Positions 7,697 to 18,568 of a stretch of 64,000 nucleotides of DNA are shown one piece after another (positions within the stretch are counted from its first letter, which is position 1; the number at the start of each line of letters is the position of its first letter). The notes under the pieces were generated by a model that saw only the letters and a program-made list of their open reading frames with translations, made no database searches and was not told where the DNA came from. The stretch lies in assembly GCA_048595745.1 (NCBI GenBank), contig CP184361.1; one strand, given 5' to 3'. The stretch comes from Aquipseudomonas alcaligenes_A. Lineage in GTDB: Bacteria > Pseudomonadota > Gammaproteobacteria > Pseudomonadales > Pseudomonadaceae. The position numbers and the translations under genes are program-made.

Positions 7697-10600
7697 TTAT
7701 AGCGGCGCCTTTTCCGTGCTGCCAATCGGCAGCGGGCCGAGGAAATTGGCGGCGAAGGACTCGGCCGAGAGCGGGCGGCTGATCACGTAGCCCTGGATCT
7801 GTTCGCAACCTTCGCTGGTGAGGAATATCTCCTGCGCCTTGGTCTCCACACCTTCGGCGATGACGGTCATCTGCAGGCTGCGGCCGAGGGCGATGATGGC
7901 GCGGGTGATCGCGGCATCGTCGGGATCGCCCGGCAGGCCGCGGACGAAGGACTTGTCGATCTTGAGGATGTCCAGGGGTAGGCGCTTGAGGTAGCTGAGC
8001 GAGGAATAGCCGGTGCCGAAGTCATCGATGGCCAGCTGCAGGCCGAGCTCCTTGAGTTCATGCAGGATCAGCAGCGCCTCTTCGGCCTGGGTCATGATGA
8101 AGCTCTCGGTGATCTCCAGTTGCAGCTTGTCGGCGCTCAGGCCGAATGTATCGAGGATGGCGGCAATGCGCTCGCACAGTTGCGCCTGGCGTAGCTGGCT
8201 GCCGGACAGGTTGACCGACAGCGGGCCGAAAGGGGCATGGCGGTCCTGCCAGGCGCGCATCTGTCGGCAGGCTTCGAGGAGCACCCAGTCCCCCAGCTGG
8301 AGGATCATGCCGCTATCTTCGGCGAGGGGAATGAAACGGTCTGGGGGGATGTCGCCGAATACCGGGTGGCGCCAGCGGATCAGTGCCTCGGCGCCCACCA
8401 GCTTGCCGGTATGCAGGCACAGCTTGGGCTGGTAGTGCAGGCTCAGTTCGTCGCGTTCGATGGCGCGGCGTAACTCCAGCTCCAGGGTCATGCGCTCGGT
8501 GGCCTGGAAGGTCAGGCTGCGGGTGTAGAACTCCACGCGGTTGCGGCCCTTGGCCTTCGAGCTGTACATGGCGGCGTCGGCGTTCTTTACCAGGGTGGCG
8601 ACATCGCTGCCGTCCTCGGGGAACAGGCTGATACCTATGCTGGCGCTGATGAAGAACTCGTGGCCGTCCACCTGGAAGGGCGCGTGGAAGCAGGTCAGCA
8701 GCTTGGTCGCCACCCGCTCGGCGTCGCGCGGCTGGTGCAGGCCCGGTAGCAGCACGATGAATTCATCACCCCCCAGGCGTGCCACCGTGTCGATGTCGCG
8801 CAGTTGTTCGCGCAGGCGCAGGGCGATGCTCTTGAGCAGTTGGTCACCGACCGGGTGGCCGAGGCTGTCGTTGATGTGTTTGAAGCGATCGAGGTCGAGG
8901 AACAGCACCGCGCCGCGCTGGTGGTCAGTGCGTGCATCGTGGAGGGCGTTGTCCAGGCGGCTTTCGAACAGCATGCGGTTGGGCAGGCCGGTGAGTGGGT
9001 CGTGGTGCGCCTGGTAGTCCAGGCGGTCCTGGGCCTGCTTGAGCGAGCTGATATCGGCGAATACGCCGACGAAGTGGGTGATCTGCCCGCTCTGGTCGCG
9101 TACGGCGCTGATGGTCAGCCACTCGGGATACAGCTCGCCGTTCTTGCGCTTGTTGTAGATCTCGCCCTGCCAGTGGCCTTCCGCCGCCAGTTGGTGCCAC
9201 ATGGCGGCATAGAACGCGCTGTCGTGCTTGCCCGACGACAGCAGGCGCGGGCTCTGGCCCAGGGCCTCGGCCTCGCTGTAGCCGGTGATGGTGCTGAAAG
9301 CACGATTGACTGCGGTGATGCGCTGGTTGAGGTCGGTGATCATCACGCCTTCAGCGGTGCTCTCGAACACCGTGGCGGCCTGATGCAGACGTGCCTGCAT
9401 GTGTTCGCGCTCGGTGATGTCGCGGGCGATGATCAGCATGCAAGGTTCTTCGTCGATGATGATCGACTGTACGGTGAGGTCGGCCAGGCGCTGTTGCCCG
9501 TGGTGCGTGCTGATCCAGGTGCGGAAGTCGCGCAGCGAGCCCTTCGCTTGTATCTGCGTGATCATCGTGTCGCGGTCGCCCGGATTTGCCCACAGGCCGA
9601 TGCCCAGCGTGGTGTTGCCGATCACCTCGCGGCTATCGTGCCCCGTGATATCGAAGAAGCCTTCGTTGGCTTCGAGAATCATGCCGTCACGCAGGCGGGT
9701 CATCAGCAGCCCATCCGGTGACGCGTGGAAGGCTTTGGCGAACTTTTCCTCCGACAGTCTGAGCTGCTGCTGCGTGCGCTTGAGTTCGGAAATGTCGCGC
9801 ACGGCGACTACCAGTGCAGGCTGGTCGTGGATGTCGATGTGCTGGGCCGAGACCAGGCCCGTGAACAACTCCCCATTGCGGCGGCTGAAGGGCATCTCGA
9901 TGTTGTTGAGGGCTTCTCTTTGCAGGCGATCAAGCACCATGGGGCCGATACTGGGCGTGCCCCAGATGCCCAGTTCGCTGGCGGTTCTGCCGATAGCCTC
10001 GTGTGCGCTAATCCCGAGTTGTTGCTCGAATGTGCGGTTGACGGTCAGTAGCACGCCATCGCTGCGGCGTGCGATGACCAGAATGTCCGGGCAGTTGTGG
10101 AACACGAGTTCGAACTTCTCTTCCGAGAGGCGCTGGGCCTGCTCGATGCGTTTGGCCTCGCTGATGTCGATCATCAGGCCGCGCAGTACCGTACCTTCCT
10201 CGGTGTTGATCAGGGTGACGATGTCACGTATCCAGACCACTCGGCCATCGGCTGCCAGCATCCGGTAGTCGAGGCTGTGGTCGTGGCCGGCCTGACTTTC
10301 CGTGACGCAGAAGTATTCGGCGCGGGCGGCATCCTCGGGGTGCAGGGTGCGCTGCCAGAAGCCGGGTTGCAGCCAGTCCTCCAGGGGATAGCCGAGCAGC
10401 TTCTCGGCATGGGGGGAGACGTAGGTGAAGCAGTAGTCCGAGAGGCGCATCTGCCAGGCAATCGCATTCAGGCTTTCGACCATGCCGCGATAATGTCGCT
10501 CGCTATCGCGCAGGCGACTCTCAAGGGCCATGCGCTCGTTCACTTCCTGTTGCAGGCGACGATTCACGCGCATGACGGCCACCACGATCAGCAGGGCCAG

Positions 10601-11431
10601 GAGCAGCACGGGCAGGCCGTAGATCAGCGCTCCTCGTTGCCAGGTACTGCGCTGGTCGAGAACGCTGCCTATCCAGGGCGCCTGCAGGGTGGCGATTTCT
10701 TCGGCGCTGAGTTCGGCGAACAGCTTGTCGAGGATGCTGATCAGCGGTGCATGGCTTTTGGGCGCCGCCATGGCGAGCTGATAGCGATAGGGGGTGTCGC
10801 CGCTGACCAGAAGGTCTTTGAGCTTGAGCTGGCGCATGCTCCAGACGCTTGAGGCGAGGTCGCCGATCATGGCGTCTGCCTGGCCTGTGGCGAGTGCCTG
10901 CAAAGCGGCCACTACGCTGGGGAGTGGCAGCAGGTTGAGATCCGGGTGACGGTTGCGCAGCAGTTCGTGCGGGGCGTAGTCCTGCACCACCGCAATCTTG
11001 AGGCCGTACAGTTCATTCAGGCGCATGGGCTGGGGGCCGTCGCGGCGCGACAGGATGACGATCGGGAAGTCGAGATAGGGGCGGGTGAAGGCCAGGTCGC
11101 GTTGGCGTTCGGGGGTGGACATGATGCCCGGCAGGAGATCGAGCTGCCCGCTTTTGGCGCCTGCCAGTACTTCGCTCCAGCGGCGAGGCTCCACCGGCAC
11201 CATGCGGATGTTCAGGCGCTTCTCGATCAGTTCGACGTAGGCTGCGCTCAGGCCGCTGTAGCGCCCCTGCTCGTCGCGAAATTCGAAAGGGGCCCAGGAG
11301 GCGTCAATGCCGAGTCGTAGCTGTGGGTGCTCAGCCAGCCATTGCTGTTCTGCCGGGCTGAGCTCCACGGCTGACGCGGGTTGCATCCAGTAAGCCAGGC
11401 ACGACAGGAGAATGGCCAGCAGGCGCGGCAT
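7697..11431 (-). CDS. rmcA: RmcA-like membrane receptor with periplasmic binding domain, PAS domains, GGDEF and EAL
   Basis: The protein has 1,244 residues from ATG 11431, where a signal peptide begins (MPRLLAILLSCLAYWMQPASA). A periplasmic SBP_bac_3 domain (about 25-250) is followed by one transmembrane helix (about 266-290, GLPVLLLALLIVVAVM). Several cytoplasmic PAS domains come next (about 310-810, I count four), then GGDEF at 887-891 and an EAL domain with EAL at 1015-1017 plus DDFGTGYSSLSYLKRLP. Both catalytic motifs are intact, so it could make and break cyclic-di-GMP. The architecture, length and position beside rpoD match P. aeruginosa RmcA (PA0575), a redox/phenazine-linked c-di-GMP phosphodiesterase (family knowledge). 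The periplasmic domain suggests an additional amino-acid-like ligand. Confidence 0.88.
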   Translation of the reverse strand: MPRLLAILLSCLAYWMQPASAVELSPAEQQWLAEHPQLRLGIDASWAPFEFRDEQGRYSGLSAAYVELIEKRLNIRMVPVEPRRWSEVLAGAKSGQLDLLPGIMSTPERQRDLAFTRPYLDFPIVILSRRDGPQPMRLNELYGLKIAVVQDYAPHELLRNRHPDLNLLPLPSVVAALQALATGQADAMIGDLASSVWSMRQLKLKDLLVSGDTPYRYQLAMAAPKSHAPLISILDKLFAELSAEEIATLQAPWIGSVLDQRSTWQRGALIYGLPVLLLALLIVVAVMRVNRRLQQEVNERMALESRLRDSERHYRGMVESLNAIAWQMRLSDYCFTYVSPHAEKLLGYPLEDWLQPGFWQRTLHPEDAARAEYFCVTESQAGHDHSLDYRMLAADGRVVWIRDIVTLINTEEGTVLRGLMIDISEAKRIEQAQRLSEEKFELVFHNCPDILVIARRSDGVLLTVNRTFEQQLGISAHEAIGRTASELGIWGTPSIGPMVLDRLQREALNNIEMPFSRRNGELFTGLVSAQHIDIHDQPALVVAVRDISELKRTQQQLRLSEEKFAKAFHASPDGLLMTRLRDGMILEANEGFFDITGHDSREVIGNTTLGIGLWANPGDRDTMITQIQAKGSLRDFRTWISTHHGQQRLADLTVQSIIIDEEPCMLIIARDITEREHMQARLHQAATVFESTAEGVMITDLNQRITAVNRAFSTITGYSEAEALGQSPRLLSSGKHDSAFYAAMWHQLAAEGHWQGEIYNKRKNGELYPEWLTISAVRDQSGQITHFVGVFADISSLKQAQDRLDYQAHHDPLTGLPNRMLFESRLDNALHDARTDHQRGAVLFLDLDRFKHINDSLGHPVGDQLLKSIALRLREQLRDIDTVARLGGDEFIVLLPGLHQPRDAERVATKLLTCFHAPFQVDGHEFFISASIGISLFPEDGSDVATLVKNADAAMYSSKAKGRNRVEFYTRSLTFQATERMTLELELRRAIERDELSLHYQPKLCLHTGKLVGAEALIRWRHPVFGDIPPDRFIPLAEDSGMILQLGDWVLLEACRQMRAWQDRHAPFGPLSVNLSGSQLRQAQLCERIAAILDTFGLSADKLQLEITESFIMTQAEEALLILHELKELGLQLAIDDFGTGYSSLSYLKRLPLDILKIDKSFVRGLPGDPDDAAITRAIIALGRSLQMTVIAEGVETKAQEIFLTSEGCEQIQGYVISRPLSAESFAANFLGPLPIGSTEKAPL

Positions 11432-11483
11432 GCGGTAGTTCCGAGAGCGTGAAGATGACGCAAGTGTAGCTGTAGCAGAAACA

Positions 11484-11509
11484 AAAACCCCGGCTTGCGC
11501 CGGGGTTTT
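11484..11509 (-). terminator. rpoD terminator
   Basis: An 11-bp stem (AAAACCCCGGC with GCCGGGGTTTT, loop TTGC) lies just after the rpoD stop. On the minus strand it is followed by a further T and GTTTC. It separates rpoD from the RmcA-like gene. Confidence 0.85.
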
Positions 11510-11513
11510 GTGA

Positions 11514-13352
<1,839 letters not shown>

Positions 13353-13419
13353 AAAACCCTATCCACTGAAGGTCTTGGCGGGCTGAAAATAAGCCGAGGA
13401 TTATACCTGATTCGGTGCG

Positions 13420-15423
13420 TCAGGCGCCAGTTGGGCTCTTGCTATCGGGTGTGGTGGCGTGGCTGAAGTGCTCTCTCAATAGAGCTTTCTCCTCGTCACT
13501 TAGTTCGCTGGGGCTCTTGTGCATGACGCTGCGCAGTAGCTGGTCACGGCGCTTTTTCAGTTGGCCATTGGCAAGTGTAGTAATGGTGTCGAAGAACTGC
13601 TGTTCAAGATTGTCGCCTTCGATCAGCCACTCCTTCTCGGCCAGGGCGCGTAGCAGGCGGCCCTGTTCGGTGCCGTGCCAGCGGGCGATCAGCTGCAGCG
13701 AGCGCAGTCTGGGGCTTTTCTGCAGGGTGCCGACCAGGGCGACGAGCAGCTGGGCGTAGGTGTCGTCTTCGTCGGCGAAATGGCTGACATCCTCGACCTT
13801 CTGCGCCAGTTGTGGGTGGTGCAGCAGGGTGCGCAGGGCGGTCAGGGTCGGCGATTCGACATGCACCGGCTTGCGCGGCGGTGCGCTATCGCGTCCGCCC
13901 TTCTTCCAGTCGCCGCCCTTTTTCCATTCGCTATCCTTCTTCCAGGATTTGCCCTCGCCTTTTTGCCAGGGCTTCTTCTGCTCGTAGGCTTCGGCCGGCG
14001 GCTCGATATGGTTGGCGTAGTCGGCAACATCGCCGTACTCGGGTTGGGCGTCGTAGTAATGGCCATAATCCGCTGGCGGCTCATGGCTGCCGGTCGATGC
14101 GGCGGGCGTGGCGGGGGCGCTCTGGGCGACCTGCTGCAGCATTTCGCCGGAGAGACCAGTGATTTCCGACAGGCGCTGGCGCATCAGGGCGCGCAGGTGG
14201 TTGCCGGGGATCTTGTCGATCAGGGGTGCGGCCAGGGTTACCAGGTGCGCCTTGCCTTCCAGCGAGCGTGGGTCGGCTTCTTCGCTGAGCTGCTGGAAGA
14301 AGTAGTCGGCCAGCGGCTGGGCGTGCTGGTTGATGCGCGCGCGGAAGGCATCGGTGCCCTCGCTGCGTACCAGGGTGTCCGGGTCTTCGCCTTCGGGCAG
14401 GAACAGGAAGCGTGCACGGCGGCCGTCCTGCAGGTTGGGCAGGGTGGCTTCCAGGGCGCGCCAGGCCGCCTTGCGCCCGGCGGCGTCGCCGTCGAAGCAG
14501 AACAGCACGCTGGGCACCAGGCGGAACAGGCGCTTTAGGTGCTCCTCGCTGGTCGCCGTGCCAAGGGTGGCTACCGCGTTGCGCAAGCCCTGCTGGGCCA
14601 GGGCGATGACGTCCATGTAGCCCTCGACCACCATGATCTCGTCGAGGTCGCGATTGTTCTTGCGCGCCTCGTACAGGCCGTACAACTCCTGCCCCTTGTG
14701 GAACACGGGGGTTTCGGGGGAGTTGAGGTACTTCGGCTTGTCGTCGCCGAGCACGCGGCCGCCGAAAGCGATGACGCGGCCGCGGCTGTCGCGGATGGGG
14801 AACATCACGCGGTCGCGGAAGCGGTCGTAGATGCGGCCGTTCTCGGCGTTCTCGATCAGCAGGCCGGCGTCGATCATGGCCTTCTGCTGCAGCTTGTCGC
14901 CGGCCATGTGCTTGTGCAGGTTGTCCCAGCCCGGCGGGGCGAAGCCCAGGCCGAAGTCGCGGGCAATCTCGCCGGTCAGGCCGCGGCCCTTGAGGTAGTC
15001 CACGGCCGCCTTGCGCGTCGGATGGCTCTTCAGGGCCTGGCGGTAGTAGTCGGCGGCAGCCGTCAGCAGCGGGTACAGAGGTGAGTCGACCGGCTGGCGC
15101 GGGGTGCGGCCGCGGCCGCCTTCCTCGCGTGGGATGTCCATGCCGGCGCGCTTGGCCAGATCCTCGACGGCCTGGGGGAAGTCCAGGCTGTCGTGATCCA
15201 TGATGAAGCCGAGGGCGTTGCCGCCGGCGCCGCAGCCGAAGCAGTAGTAGAACTGTTTGTCCGGGCTGACGCTGAAGGAGGGGGTCTTCTCCTTGTGGAA
15301 CGGGCAGCAGGCGGTGTAGTTCTTGCCGGCCTTCTTCAGCTGGATGCGCGAACTCACCACCTCGACAATGTCGGTGCGGTTGAGCAGGTCATCGATGAAG
15401 GACTGCGGAATCAGACCGGCCAT
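13420..15423 (-). CDS. dnaG: DNA primase
   Basis: The protein has 667 residues and makes RNA primers for DNA replication in contact with DnaB helicase. The CHC2 zinc finger is at the N-terminus (CCPFHKEKTPSF, then YYCFGCGAGGNALGF). The catalytic core carries the TOPRIM acidic residues (MVVEGYMDVIALAQQG, CFDGDAAGRKAAWRALE). The helicase-binding C-terminal domain ends the protein (about 520-667). Between core and C-domain is a low-complexity linker rich in Pro, Tyr and Glu that turns into Lys/Trp/Gly repeats (KKPWQKGEGKSW, EWKKGGDWKKGG), longer than in E. coli. It is the middle gene of the rpsU-dnaG-rpoD operon. Confidence 0.97.
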   Translation of the reverse strand: MAGLIPQSFIDDLLNRTDIVEVVSSRIQLKKAGKNYTACCPFHKEKTPSFSVSPDKQFYYCFGCGAGGNALGFIMDHDSLDFPQAVEDLAKRAGMDIPREEGGRGRTPRQPVDSPLYPLLTAAADYYRQALKSHPTRKAAVDYLKGRGLTGEIARDFGLGFAPPGWDNLHKHMAGDKLQQKAMIDAGLLIENAENGRIYDRFRDRVMFPIRDSRGRVIAFGGRVLGDDKPKYLNSPETPVFHKGQELYGLYEARKNNRDLDEIMVVEGYMDVIALAQQGLRNAVATLGTATSEEHLKRLFRLVPSVLFCFDGDAAGRKAAWRALEATLPNLQDGRRARFLFLPEGEDPDTLVRSEGTDAFRARINQHAQPLADYFFQQLSEEADPRSLEGKAHLVTLAAPLIDKIPGNHLRALMRQRLSEITGLSGEMLQQVAQSAPATPAASTGSHEPPADYGHYYDAQPEYGDVADYANHIEPPAEAYEQKKPWQKGEGKSWKKDSEWKKGGDWKKGGRDSAPPRKPVHVESPTLTALRTLLHHPQLAQKVEDVSHFADEDDTYAQLLVALVGTLQKSPRLRSLQLIARWHGTEQGRLLRALAEKEWLIEGDNLEQQFFDTITTLANGQLKKRRDQLLRSVMHKSPSELSDEEKALLREHFSHATTPDSKSPTGA

Positions 15424-15511
15424 GGCTCGTCAGCGTGGAAGAAGAAAGGCGGCAGCATAAACGAAAAAACTCCGATCATCGCCGGACGGCGACGCGGAGT
15501 CAGAAATGCAA

Positions 15512-15531
15512 AGCCCGGCCGGAGCCGGGCT
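15512..15531 (-). terminator. hairpin between rpsU and dnaG (partial terminator)
   Basis: An 8-bp GC-rich stem (AGCCCGGC with GCCGGGCT, 4-base loop) lies 33 bp past the rpsU stop and is followed on the minus strand by only a short TT stretch (GCTTTGCATTTC). E. coli has a leaky terminator at the same place that lowers dnaG expression relative to rpsU. The same role is likely here. Confidence 0.6.
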
Positions 15532-15563
15532 GTGCGCAAGCCTTTAGCGGCGCGACTGATAAC

Positions 15564-15779
15564 TCAGTACAGGCGCTCGCGGCGACGCTGCTCGCGCTGC
15601 ACTTTCTTGGCGTGACGCTTAACAGCGGCAGCAGCCTTGCGCTTGCGCTCGGTGGTCGGCTTTTCGTAGAACTCGCGGCTGCGGACTTCAGCCAGAACAC
15701 CGGCTTTTTCGCAGGAGCGCTTGAAACGACGCAGAGCTACGTCGAAGGGTTCGTTCTCTTTAACTTTGACGGCTGGCAT
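15564..15779 (-). CDS. rpsU: 30S ribosomal protein bS21
   Basis: The protein has 71 residues: MPAVKVKENEPFDVALRRFK, a Cys-Glu-Lys-Ala turn, then a very basic C-terminus (KRKAAAAVKRHAKKVQREQR). This is the standard bS21 length and sequence; the protein sits at the 30S platform and supports initiation. It is the first gene of the rpsU-dnaG-rpoD operon, with a sigma-70-like promoter upstream. In P. aeruginosa a yqeY gene lies between rpsU and dnaG (recalled); here only 140 bp separate the two. Confidence 0.97.
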   Translation of the reverse strand: MPAVKVKENEPFDVALRRFKRSCEKAGVLAEVRSREFYEKPTTERKRKAAAAVKRHAKKVQREQRRRERLY

Positions 15780-15863
15780 CCAGGTCGTACCTTCACTGTT
15801 TTACCGAATGGACGACGCGATCCGGCAAGGGCACGGGAATACGTCGGTTTTCAAGGGCTGCGG

Positions 15864-15892
15864 ATATTAACGCCTCGCGCCGCGGAATGCAA
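15864..15892 (-). promoter_or_regulatory. sigma-70-like promoter for rpsU-dnaG-rpoD
   Basis: On the minus strand a -35 TTGCAT (15892-15887) and a -10 TAATAT (15869-15864) are separated by exactly 17 bp, about 85 bp ahead of the rpsU start. It is the only good promoter match I see in the 199-bp rpsU/tsaD gap. Confidence 0.55.
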
Positions 15893-15978
15893 AGCCTCTG
15901 ATCGAAAAGCGCTGGCCGGGCCAGGGGGCGGCGATTATCATGCGCGCCTCCTTTTATAGCCAGTGTTGAAGGTCCCCC

Positions 15979-17004
15979 ATGCTAGTGCTGGGCCTGGAAA
16001 CCTCCTGCGACGAGACCGGCGTCGCGCTCTACGACAGCGAGCGCGGCCTGCTGGCCGATGCGCTGTTCAGTCAGATCGATCTGCATCGCGTCTACGGCGG
16101 TGTCGTGCCGGAGCTCGCTTCGCGCGACCACGTCAAACGCATGCTGCCGCTGATCCGCCAGGTGCTGGATGAGGCCGGTGCCAGCCGCGAGCAGATCGAG
16201 GCCATCGCCTACACCTCCGGCCCCGGGCTGGTTGGCGCGCTGCTGGTCGGCGCCGCCTGCGCTCAGGCCCTGGCGTTCGCCTGGGGCATTCCGGCCGTGG
16301 GGGTGCATCATATGGAAGGGCACCTGCTGGCGCCGATGTTGGAAGAGCAGCCGCCGGCCTTTCCGTTCGTCGCCTTGCTCGTTTCCGGGGGGCATACCCA
16401 GCTGGTGCGGGTCGACGGCATCGGTCGTTATCAGTTGCTTGGTGAGTCGGTAGACGATGCTGCCGGCGAGGCTTTCGACAAGACCGCCAAGCTGATGGGG
16501 CTGCGTTACCCGGGCGGGCCGGAGATCGCCCGTTTGGCGGAAAGTGGTACGCCGGGACGCTTCACCTTCCCGCGGCCGATGACCGACAGGCCTGGCCTGG
16601 ATTTCAGTTTCAGCGGCCTGAAGACGTTCACCCTGAACACCTGGCAGCAGTGCCGCGACGCCGGCGATGCCAGCGAGCAGACCCGCGCCGACATTGCCCG
16701 CGCCTTCCAGGATGCGGTGGTCGATACGCTGACCATCAAATGCAAGCGCGCGCTCAAGCAGACCGGGCTGAACAGCCTGGTGATCGCCGGCGGTGTGAGT
16801 GCCAACCAGGCTCTGCGCCAGTCCCTGGAAAGCATGCTGTCCGGGCTCAAGGGCCAGGTGTTCTACGCCCGCCCGCGTTTCTGCACCGACAATGGCGCGA
16901 TGATCGCCTATGCCGGCTGCCAGCGGTTGCTGGCCGGCCAGCACGAGGGGCCGGAGATCAGGGTACAGGCGCGCTGGCCGATGGAGCAGCTGCCGGCCAT
17001 ATGA
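15979..17004 (+). CDS. tsaD: tRNA N6-threonylcarbamoyladenosine transferase subunit TsaD
   Basis: The protein has 341 residues. With TsaB and TsaE it transfers threonylcarbamoyl to A37 of ANN-decoding tRNAs. The start MLVLGLETSCDETGVALYDS and the metal-binding HHMEGHLLAP block are diagnostic of the Kae1/TsaD ASKHA fold. Other family blocks are LLVSGGHTQLV, GEAFDKTAKLMGLRYPGGP and CTDNGAMIAYAG. Older names are gcp and ygjD. It is divergent from rpsU, the usual gammaproteobacterial arrangement. Confidence 0.97.
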   Translation: MLVLGLETSCDETGVALYDSERGLLADALFSQIDLHRVYGGVVPELASRDHVKRMLPLIRQVLDEAGASREQIEAIAYTSGPGLVGALLVGAACAQALAFAWGIPAVGVHHMEGHLLAPMLEEQPPAFPFVALLVSGGHTQLVRVDGIGRYQLLGESVDDAAGEAFDKTAKLMGLRYPGGPEIARLAESGTPGRFTFPRPMTDRPGLDFSFSGLKTFTLNTWQQCRDAGDASEQTRADIARAFQDAVVDTLTIKCKRALKQTGLNSLVIAGGVSANQALRQSLESMLSGLKGQVFYARPRFCTDNGAMIAYAGCQRLLAGQHEGPEIRVQARWPMEQLPAI

Positions 17005-17023
17005 GTTTGGCTCAGGCCGGCCA

Positions 17024-17593
17024 TTAGAAATGCCGTTCGCGTCCGGCCATGAGGTCGCGTAGATTGCCGCGATGACGCCAGACGATCAGCCCGGTCAGCA
17101 CGCACATCGGCAGCAGCGCCGCCGGCTGCTGCCAGGCCAGCAGGGGCAGCGTCAGCGGTGTGGCGATCAGCGAGGCGAGGGAACTGGTGCGGGTCAGGTA
17201 GAAGGTCAGCGCCCAGCTCGCCAGGGCCAGTAGGGCCGCCGGCGGATAGAGGCCGAGCAGCATGCCGGCCGCCGTGGCGACGCCCTTGCCGCCCCGGAAG
17301 CGGAAGTAGACCGGGTAGAGATGGCCGATCACGGCGGCGAGGCCGATCCAGGCCTGTTGTTGGACATCGAGGCCGAGCAGGTGGGCGACCAGCACGGGCA
17401 GCAGGCCCTTGAGCAGGTCGCCCAGCAGGGTCAGCACGGCCAGCTTCTTGCCGGCGACGCGCAGCATGTTGGTGGCGCCGGGGTTGCCCGAGCCGCTGGC
17501 GCGCGGATCGGGGCCGCCGCTCAGGCGGCTGAGCAGGATGGCGAAGGACAGCGAGCCGAGCAGGTAGGCGAGCAGTGCCAGCAGCCAGAACAT
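17024..17593 (-). CDS. plsY: glycerol-3-phosphate acyltransferase PlsY
   Basis: The protein has 189 residues and is an inner-membrane enzyme that transfers acyl from acyl-phosphate to glycerol-3-phosphate, the first step of phospholipid synthesis. The start at 17593 (MFWLLALLAYLLGSLSFAIL) gives the usual Pseudomonas length; an ATG three codons earlier (17602) is possible. The conserved motifs are SGNPGATNMLRVAGKK, the GKGLLP loop and FRGGKGVATAAG. About five hydrophobic helices are visible. It converges on tsaD and is divergent from folB, leaving 75 bp for both promoters. Confidence 0.94.
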   Translation of the reverse strand: MFWLLALLAYLLGSLSFAILLSRLSGGPDPRASGSGNPGATNMLRVAGKKLAVLTLLGDLLKGLLPVLVAHLLGLDVQQQAWIGLAAVIGHLYPVYFRFRGGKGVATAAGMLLGLYPPAALLALASWALTFYLTRTSSLASLIATPLTLPLLAWQQPAALLPMCVLTGLIVWRHRGNLRDLMAGRERHF

Positions 17594-17668
17594 GGTATCC
17601 ATTCCGGGGCGAGTGAGCCCCGATTCTAGCGGCGAGACCCGTGTCTTGTCGTGCAGCGGAGACGAGGT

Positions 17669-18022
17669 TTGGACAAGGTTTTCATCGAGGGTCTGGAAGT
17701 CGACACCCTGATCGGGGCGTACGACTGGGAGCGCGGCATTCGCCAGTGCCTGCGCCTGGACCTGACGTTTGCCTGGGACATTCGCCCGGCCGCTGCCACT
17801 GACGACCTGAGCCAGGCCCTCGACTACGCGGCGGTGAACCAGCATGTGCAGGCCTTCGCCCGCGCCGCTCAGTTCGAGCTGGTGGAGACCTTTGCCGAGC
17901 GCCTGGCCGCCGAGCTGCTGGCACACTTCGGCGCACCCTGGCTGCGCCTGCGGGTCACCAAGCCCGGCGCCAACCCGGCGGCGCGCGCCGTGGGCGTGGA
18001 AATCGAGCGCAGCCGGCCATGA
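17669..18022 (+). CDS. folB: dihydroneopterin aldolase (folate pathway)
   Basis: The protein has 117 residues and cleaves dihydroneopterin to 6-hydroxymethyl-dihydropterin plus glycolaldehyde. I start it at TTG 17669 (LDKVFIEGLEVDTLIGAYDW) because GGAG lies seven bases upstream and family members begin here. An in-frame GTG at 17651 would add six basic residues of no homology. The family blocks GLEVDTLIGAYDWERG, YAAVNQHVQAF and RVTKPGANPAARAVGVEIER are present. Its stop overlaps the folK start (ATGA at 18019-18022), so the two are translationally coupled. Confidence 0.92.
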   Translation: MDKVFIEGLEVDTLIGAYDWERGIRQCLRLDLTFAWDIRPAAATDDLSQALDYAAVNQHVQAFARAAQFELVETFAERLAAELLAHFGAPWLRLRVTKPGANPAARAVGVEIERSRP

Positions 18023-18552
18023 CACCGATCTTCCTGGGGCTGGGGAGCAATATCGAGCGCGAGCAGCGCCTGGTCGCCGGGCTCGACGCCCTCGCCGAGT
18101 TCGTCCACGACCTGCGTTGCTCGCCGGTGTTCGAGAGCCGTCCGGTCGGCATCAAGAGCGGCAACTTCTACAACCTGGTGGTCAGCGGGTGCACCGAGCT
18201 GTCCCTGCATGAGCTGGATCGCCGCCTCAAGTTCATCGAAGCCGACAACGGCCGCTACGCGCCCGAGCGCAAGGGGCTGCCGCTGGATATCGACGTGCTG
18301 CTGTACGACGGCTTGGTCGGCAGCTTCGATGGCCTGGAACTGCCGCGGGCGGAGATTCTGAAGAATGCCTTCGTGCTCTGGCCGCTGGCGCTGCTGGCGC
18401 CGGAGGCGGTGCACCCCGTGGCCGACAAACCCTTCGCCGAGCTCTGGGCAACGGCGCAGATCGACCAGCAGCTGTGGCCGGTGCCTTTCGCCTGGCGCGG
18501 CGTGGAGCTGACGCCGGCCGCGCTGCTGCAGGCCTATCCGACGCCGTCCTAG
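18019..18552 (+). CDS. folK: 2-amino-4-hydroxy-6-hydroxymethyldihydropteridine pyrophosphokinase
   Basis: The protein has 177 residues and transfers pyrophosphate from ATP to the FolB product. The start LGLGSNIEREQRL and the core RYAPERKGLPLDIDVLLYDG (the HPPK RxxxRWxPRxLDLDIL-type block) are clear. It is coupled to folB by a 4-bp overlap, so the two consecutive steps are made together. It seems to be the short FolK lineage found next to folB in Pseudomonas; a second folK usually lies near panB in this genus (family knowledge). Confidence 0.9.
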   Translation: MTPIFLGLGSNIEREQRLVAGLDALAEFVHDLRCSPVFESRPVGIKSGNFYNLVVSGCTELSLHELDRRLKFIEADNGRYAPERKGLPLDIDVLLYDGLVGSFDGLELPRAEILKNAFVLWPLALLAPEAVHPVADKPFAELWATAQIDQQLWPVPFAWRGVELTPAALLQAYPTPS

Positions 18553-18568
18553 CGCGCCGGCTGTCGGG

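Noticed and set aside
17651..17668. GTG start for folB at 17651
   Set aside because: It adds six basic residues without homology, and the TTG at 17669 has better ribosome-site spacing and the usual length.
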